DNA from: Christensenellaceae bacterium
GTDB lineage: Bacteria > Bacillota > Clostridia > Christensenellales > DTU072
Direction of reading: 5' to 3'
NCBI GenBank assembly: GCA_031260775.1
Contig: JAISKW010000174.1
Span: 1-10,812, forward strand
Length of the DNA stretch: 10,812 nucleotides
Every line of letters begins with the position of its first letter. Within the stretch, counting starts at the first letter, position 1. Both the position numbers and the translations under genes were made by a program. Below, in pieces: positions 7,935 to 10,812 of this stretch. The notes beneath the pieces are model-generated. The model worked only from the letters and a program-made list of their open reading frames with translations, was not told the DNA's origin and searched no databases.

Positions 7935-8552
7935 TTATTTAGGGTATACCGGCAGCGAGAACACACCCGAGCAAACATCCTCCGAGTAGGGCGTGCATGC
8001 GGGGAGTGCGGCGTAGCCGTACGCGGGAACGATGATGTCAACCTTTGCCGTTACCTTAGTGATTAGGGTGTAGCAGCAAACGACTTGCACGGAGGTATCG
8101 GATAATATGCTTCCGCTTACCGCCTTGAAGTAGACCGTGGCATCGATATTCGTGGGGATTACCGCATCTTTGGGAACTTTCAAGAGAATATCCCTGTTGA
8201 TTGTTACGTATGTAGTAGCCGTTTCGGTATTCCCGTCAGCGTCCAAAGCCGTTACCGTTACGGGCACCGTGATTGTATACTGTACGCGCGAGCATGCCGA
8301 ACACGGTTGCGGTGTAACAACGACGTCCGATACTTCCGCCGGCCCGCTCACCTCAGCAGATACGAACGTTTTGGGAGGTTCGGGGAAGTTTAACCCTGTC
8401 AGAGTTAGGTTTTCGTTTGCGATTTGACTGATGCACGCATCAAAAACCCTCTCCGCCTGAATGCATACCTTGTCGGGTACGCCTGCCGATTCGCAAGGAT
8501 TGAAACCCTTGCAGCCGTTATTATTGTTGTTGTTTGTATTAGGACAAGCCAT
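7935..8552 (-). CDS. Cys-rich protein with poly-Asn N-terminus, resembling SipL/DUF3794-like spore-surface proteins
   Basis: The 205-residue protein has no signal peptide or membrane helix. The N-terminus carries NTNNNNNNG (5-13), followed by KVCIQAERVFDACI (28-41). The rest is beta-rich, with alternating valine/threonine strands (VQYTITVPVTVTALDADGN, 90-108) and a C-terminal YGYAALPAC block (178-186) ending CSGVFSLPVYP. Eleven cysteines are present, including C-x2-C at 84/87 and Cys159-Cys160. From memory, this layout (VC-x-ERV-D-C near the N-terminus, YGY-x3-P-C near the end) recurs in clostridial proteins linked to spore coat or DUF3794 (SPOCS) domains. The assignment is therefore family resemblance, not proof. 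Its start is well supported: AGGAG (8560-8564) lies 7-8 nt before ATG. It lies 62 nt downstream of the kinase gene and converges on the shared terminator. An uncharacterised structural or surface role is the main alternative. Confidence 0.75.
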   Translation of the reverse strand: MACPNTNNNNNNGCKGFNPCESAGVPDKVCIQAERVFDACISQIANENLTLTGLNFPEPPKTFVSAEVSGPAEVSDVVVTPQPCSACSRVQYTITVPVTVTALDADGNTETATTYVTINRDILLKVPKDAVIPTNIDATVYFKAVSGSILSDTSVQVVCCYTLITKVTAKVDIIVPAYGYAALPACTPYSEDVCSGVFSLPVYPK

Positions 8553-8569
8553 TATTTATCTCCTAACAC

Positions 8570-8597
8570 ACTATATGCAACGCTTTTAAGTTTGGTT
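8570..8597 (-). promoter_or_regulatory. weak sporulation-type promoter candidate before the spore-surface-like gene
   Basis: Read on the - strand, CATATAGT (8577 down to 8570) matches the sigma-E -10 consensus CATACANT with one mismatch. AACC (8597-8594) lies 16 bp upstream, as in the sigma-K pattern mACm-N16-CATANNNTA, whose -10 is matched except for the last A. The predicted start falls close to the AGGAG ribosome site (8564-8560), which would leave only a 10-14 nt leader. This counts against it. Degenerate matches of this kind occur by chance. Confidence 0.2.
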
Positions 8598-8622
8598 ATA
8601 ATAATCGGCGATTATCATAACC
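8594..8622. repeat. 29-nt near-perfect inverted repeat overlapping the lipid-kinase stop codon
   Basis: Two 14-nt arms (8594-8607 and 8609-8622) flank a single central base. They match at 13 of 14 positions. The one exception (8600/8616) is a G-U pair in - strand RNA but an A-C mismatch in + strand RNA, which fits a structure acting in the - strand transcript. The repeat includes the last two codons of the kinase gene (TTA TGA), and no T-run follows on either strand. Possible roles are an mRNA 3'-end stabiliser or processing hairpin, a dispersed palindromic repeat, or a protein-binding site. Confidence 0.75.
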
Positions 8623-9463
8623 GTATTTTCCGCTGCTTTATTGAAAAAATATTGTTTGTTTGCAGCGACTTCGCCTCGCCGTCAATGCAGGCTGTTTCCT
8701 CGTTCGAAAGTTTTAGGGAAAGGGTTGAAAAATCCAAAAACGATATGTTTTTACTTTGTTTTTCCTTCTTGAATCCTAAAACAAAGCACCTAAAAAACAA
8801 CGCAAACAGTTTAATGTATCTTAAAAAACCGTTCGGCGACTTTATTAGCAAGATATTCCCCTTGCCCGAGGAGTGGCAATAGCCTCTGTTAAAGGGGAAT
8901 CCGAATACCACACGGGATTTGCAAACCATAATCAGGGTGTACTCGCCGCTTATTTTTTGCGAACCCGTCGAAATTTGAGCGTTTATGCGCTGAATTTTCG
9001 CGTTTTTAATGACTTCTAAAAAGTATGCAAAACGACCGATTCTCTTTTTAAGTTGTCCGTCCGTGTGCGCCCCGATACCCGTAAATGTGCCGACAGCGGC
9101 AACATAGTTAAAGGTTTCGCCGTTAAGACTGCCGATATCGATGCGGTCGGCTTTGTGTTTGTCACGCTTTAAGGAGTTGCAAAAATCGTTGAGAGTGCCG
9201 CCTTTAATGAACAAAACCTTGCCGTTGTAGCCTTGTAGGCGGTCAAGAGTTGTTGAAAATGTACCGTCACCGCCGCAAATCGCAACGGTGTCGTATTTGT
9301 CCGCACTGACGGCGGCGTTATAGTTTTCGCCGTAATTTCCGTCGAATTCCTCAACGGTGACGCTGTCGAACGAGTCGTTTAATCTATCAAGCAGCGCGGC
9401 TTTCCGCTTTTCGCTCCGTCCGCTGCTTGAGTTAATGATTAAAAGACAACTTCCCTTATCCAT
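8615..9463 (-). CDS. diacylglycerol kinase / LCB5-family lipid kinase, divergent
   Basis: The 282-residue protein belongs to the DAGK catalytic (YegS/DgkB/LCB5) family, which phosphorylates diacylglycerol or related lipids at the membrane. It shows the N-terminal phosphate loop INSSSGRSEKR (10-20), the ATP-binding GGDGTF (64-69), GGTLNDFCNSL (88-98; canonical GT-x-NDFAR with Asp93), GTFTGIGAHT (125-134) and the C-terminal DGE (261-263) that holds the expected catalytic glutamate. Oddities: the NE that usually follows GGDGT is ST (70-71), and the acidic DG-x-[LI]-[DE] block after the FPFN segment reads SSGKGNILL (198-206), with both acidic residues gone. A hydrophobic basic stretch FLRYIKLFALFFRCF (213-227) may contact membrane. 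It has no clear Shine-Dalgarno site. Substrate and even activity are uncertain; family membership is secure. Confidence 0.85.
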   Translation of the reverse strand: MDKGSCLLIINSSSGRSEKRKAALLDRLNDSFDSVTVEEFDGNYGENYNAAVSADKYDTVAICGGDGTFSTTLDRLQGYNGKVLFIKGGTLNDFCNSLKRDKHKADRIDIGSLNGETFNYVAAVGTFTGIGAHTDGQLKKRIGRFAYFLEVIKNAKIQRINAQISTGSQKISGEYTLIMVCKSRVVFGFPFNRGYCHSSGKGNILLIKSPNGFLRYIKLFALFFRCFVLGFKKEKQSKNISFLDFSTLSLKLSNEETACIDGEAKSLQTNNIFSIKQRKIRL

Positions 9464-9468
9464 ACGAT

Positions 9469-9474
9469 AGTATA
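9469..9474 (-). promoter_or_regulatory. possible -10 box 5 nt from the lipid-kinase start
   Basis: On the - strand TATACT lies 5 nt before the ATG of the kinase gene, and no ribosome-binding site intervenes. If used, the transcript would start at about the first codon. No convincing -35 hexamer was found at 16-18 bp, so support is weak. Confidence 0.25.
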
Positions 9475-9501
9475 TTCGGCTGAGAATGTTTTAACATCAT
9501 A

Positions 9502-9530
9502 TTGAACTAATGCGATAGGGGTGTTACAAT
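9502..9530 (+). promoter_or_regulatory. sigma-A promoter of the YhhN-family gene
   Basis: TTGAAC (9502-9507, 5 of 6 matches) and TACAAT (9525-9530, 5 of 6) are separated by exactly 17 bp. The expected start is near 9537, giving a leader of about 56 nt before the ATG at 9593. It sits in the 129-bp divergent spacer between the lipid kinase and the YhhN gene. It is the best vegetative promoter in the window. Confidence 0.75.
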
Positions 9531-9540
9531 TTTTATGTTA

Positions 9541-9570
9541 TCCGTGGGCATAGCGTGCTATTCGCGCGGA
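9541..9570 (+). other. leader stem-loop of the YhhN-family transcript
   Basis: TCCGTG (9541-9546) pairs with CGCGGA (9565-9570) through one G-U pair. Inside this, ATAG (9550-9553) pairs with CTAT (9558-9561) around a CGTG loop, with a 3-nt internal mismatch on each side. The structure begins just after the predicted transcription start and ends 13 nt before the GAGGA ribosome site. It may stabilise the 5' end. No riboswitch class is recognised. Confidence 0.35.
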
Positions 9571-9592
9571 AATATCTAATAACGAGGAAAAT

Positions 9593-10405
9593 ATGTTATC
9601 AAGTTACTCTGTAATTGCAGGAAAAATTGCCGAAAAGAACGAACTAATCACGGCAGTTGTCATTTTGGCGGTCATTGCCGCTCTCGCTACGGCGGCATTC
9701 ATCGTAATTCGCATCACTAAAGCTCCGATTTACGGCTTAATTTCAAAGATTATTGCCTCCGTCTGCTTTATGCTCATTGCGACGGTCGGCGTCTATATGG
9801 CCGTGCCGTATTATATTATGGAAGGCACCGAAGCCGCATTACTGATTCCGCTCGGGTTGGTTTTCGGACTTATCGGCGATATTGTCCTTGACGCGCGCCG
9901 CGCTCACCCCGATTTCTTAAGACAATATACTTGGACGGGTATGCTTTCATTCGTTTGCGGTCATGTAATTTATGTTCTTGCGGTGTTCTTAATCGCCCAA
10001 AACTTGGGTAACAAAGACGGCGGCAATTTTACAACCACGCAGTGGATTATCTCAACCGTCGTTTCGGCTGTGGTAGGCATTATCGTAGGTGTTGCAATCG
10101 TCATTGTTTCGGAAAAAACAATGAACGCAAAGTTCGGCGAGTTCAAAATCATTTCGATTTGCTACGGCGGACTTTTGATTTTCTTTACGGTCTTAACGAT
10201 TTTCTTTGCCGTTTACAATCCGCGTTTCATTATTCTTGCGGTCGCAATGGTGTTGTTCTTAGCAAGCGACGCGGTACTTTCGCAAATGTATTTCGTTGAG
10301 GGCAAGGGCGAGGATAAAATTCTTGTCGCGGCAAACCATGGTTTGTACTACTCCGCGCAGATTTTAATCGCGTGTTTTCTTTTCGTACTTGCAATCACGG
10401 CATAG
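9593..10405 (+). CDS. YhhN/TMEM86-family integral membrane protein (lysoplasmalogenase-like)
   Basis: The 270-residue protein is almost entirely hydrophobic, with about eight predicted membrane helices. Family-type motifs are visible: GLVFGLIGDIVLD (88-100, with Asp96 and Asp100), GMLSFVCGHVIYVLAVF (116-132, with His124), and the C-terminal LFLASDAVLS (221-230, with Ser225-Asp226) followed by LYYSAQILI (251-259). These match the conserved polar positions of YhhN (PF07947) proteins. The animal member TMEM86B hydrolyses the vinyl-ether bond of lysoplasmalogens; many anaerobic Clostridia make plasmalogens, so a similar role is plausible but not shown. The start is supported by GAGGA (9584-9588), 4 nt before ATG, and by a sigma-A promoter upstream. 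It is divergent from a lipid kinase gene, hinting at a shared membrane-lipid theme, and is followed 30 nt later by a FIST-domain gene. Confidence 0.78.
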   Translation: MLSSYSVIAGKIAEKNELITAVVILAVIAALATAAFIVIRITKAPIYGLISKIIASVCFMLIATVGVYMAVPYYIMEGTEAALLIPLGLVFGLIGDIVLDARRAHPDFLRQYTWTGMLSFVCGHVIYVLAVFLIAQNLGNKDGGNFTTTQWIISTVVSAVVGIIVGVAIVIVSEKTMNAKFGEFKIISICYGGLLIFFTVLTIFFAVYNPRFIILAVAMVLFLASDAVLSQMYFVEGKGEDKILVAANHGLYYSAQILIACFLFVLAITA

Positions 10406-10435
10406 AATAAAAAACCGCCGTAAGCGGAAAAAATT

Positions 10436-10812
10436 ATGAATTCAATAAAGGTTTTAACCGCAATCACCTCCGAAATCGACGAGCCCTCCGTGGCGGTCGC
10501 GGAGGTTTTATCGCAGCTTGAATTAGGCAAAAACCAAAGGAAATACTCCTGCGGCATAATTCATTGTTACTCCGAGGCGATCGAAACAGGGGTAATTAAG
10601 GCCTTGTCCGACGCGTTACCGTTTGTGACGGTCGGAACAACTACGACCTTTAACAGTAGCTGCGGCGTTCACGAAACCGTGCAAATTACCGTAACCGTGC
10701 TGACGAGTGACACGGCGCAGTTTTTCGGCGGTGTTACCGAAAGCTACGCAAATTACACCGGAAACCCCGCAATTAAGGCATTCAACAGTGTTAAAGCAAC
10801 GGCCGGTGAGGC
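10436..10812 (+). CDS. FIST-domain sensor protein, N-terminal part (runs off the window)
   Basis: The frame opens at ATG 10436 and is still open at the right edge, giving 125 residues. The N-terminus MNSIKVLTAITSEIDEPSVA and the following CGIIHCYSEAIETGVIKALSDALPFVTVGTTTTF fit the FIST N domain (PF08495), a proposed ligand-binding sensory module. Clostridial members often consist of FIST domains alone or fused to signalling domains, but the C-terminal part is not visible here. It follows the YhhN gene after 30 nt and may share its transcript. The ribosome site is weak (GCGGAAA 9-15 nt upstream). Cys41 and Cys46 are present near the core strand. The function of such proteins is not established. 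Confidence 0.8.
   Translation, partial: MNSIKVLTAITSEIDEPSVAVAEVLSQLELGKNQRKYSCGIIHCYSEAIETGVIKALSDALPFVTVGTTTTFNSSCGVHETVQITVTVLTSDTAQFFGGVTESYANYTGNPAIKAFNSVKATAGE

Noticed and set aside
8516..8540. Triplet-like repeat region encoding poly-Asn as a phase-variable microsatellite
   Set aside because: The Asn codons are a mix of AAC and AAT with only a few identical units in a row. Changes would be in frame, so phase switching is unlikely.
8424..8882. 152-codon open frame on the + strand across the start of the spore-like gene and the end of the kinase gene
   Set aside because: It is antisense to two well-supported genes, spans their spacer, has no recognisable motif and no ribosome site. 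It is a shadow frame.
9535..9579. 14-codon ORF starting at an earlier ATG in the YhhN leader, sharing ATGTTATC with the true start
   Set aside because: It lies only 4 nt after the -10 box, so it probably falls at or before the transcription start. It has no ribosome site, and the 8-base match is too short to mean duplication.
10403..10408. TAGAAT as a -10 box for the FIST gene
   Set aside because: No -35 hexamer is found at 16-18 bp (only TTTTCG-type sequence), and the gene can be read from the YhhN promoter.
10409..10433. CCGC/GCGG hairpin between the YhhN and FIST genes flanked by A runs, resembling a - strand terminator
   Set aside because: The stem is only 4 bp, and no - strand gene is visible that would need it. 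On the + strand it is followed by A, not T, so it cannot stop YhhN transcription.

Overview
The window looks like a chromosomal core segment of a Gram-positive, anaerobe-type Bacillota, most likely an uncultured member of class Clostridia. This is inferred from four things. The RNA polymerase large subunits are of the short Gram-positive type, with no large lineage insertion in the RpoC trigger loop. There is a FIST-domain sensor of the form common in Clostridia. There is a cysteine-rich protein resembling clostridial spore-surface (SipL/DUF3794-like) proteins. Finally, the one clear vegetative promoter fits the sigma-A consensus well. I cannot name a genus.

Region 1 (1-7919, + strand) is one long directional block: the 3' three-quarters of rpoB, complete rpoC, an unrecognised six-helix membrane protein, purE and a 5-formyltetrahydrofolate cyclo-ligase gene. 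Gene gaps are short (77, 13 and 13 nt, then a 1-nt stop/start overlap), and the block ends in a strong 12-bp intrinsic terminator. rpoC is not followed by the usual Firmicutes str-operon genes (L7Ae-like protein, rpsL, rpsG, fusA, tuf) but by the membrane protein and two purine/one-carbon genes. A candidate internal promoter sits directly in front of purE.

Region 2 (7935-9463, - strand) converges on that terminator. It holds a lipid-kinase (DAGK/LCB5) family gene and, downstream of it, the poly-Asn, Cys-rich spore-surface-like protein. They are separated by 62 nt carrying a near-perfect 29-nt inverted repeat that overlaps the kinase stop codon.

Region 3 (9464-10812, + strand) starts with a 129-bp divergent intergenic region containing a good sigma-A promoter. 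It is followed by a YhhN/TMEM86-family membrane protein and the N-terminal part of a FIST-domain protein that runs off the window.

The genes are mostly housekeeping: transcription, purine and folate metabolism, lipid metabolism and sensing. No tRNA, rRNA, CRISPR array, insertion sequence or phage gene was seen, and no non-coding stretch exceeds 129 bp. I did not find a convincing undescribed system. The points worth a second look are the broken rpoBC-str order, the inverted repeat, start-codon-proximal promoters without Shine-Dalgarno sites, a lipid kinase that appears to lack its metal-binding acidic motif, and an unusually long acidic RpoB tail.
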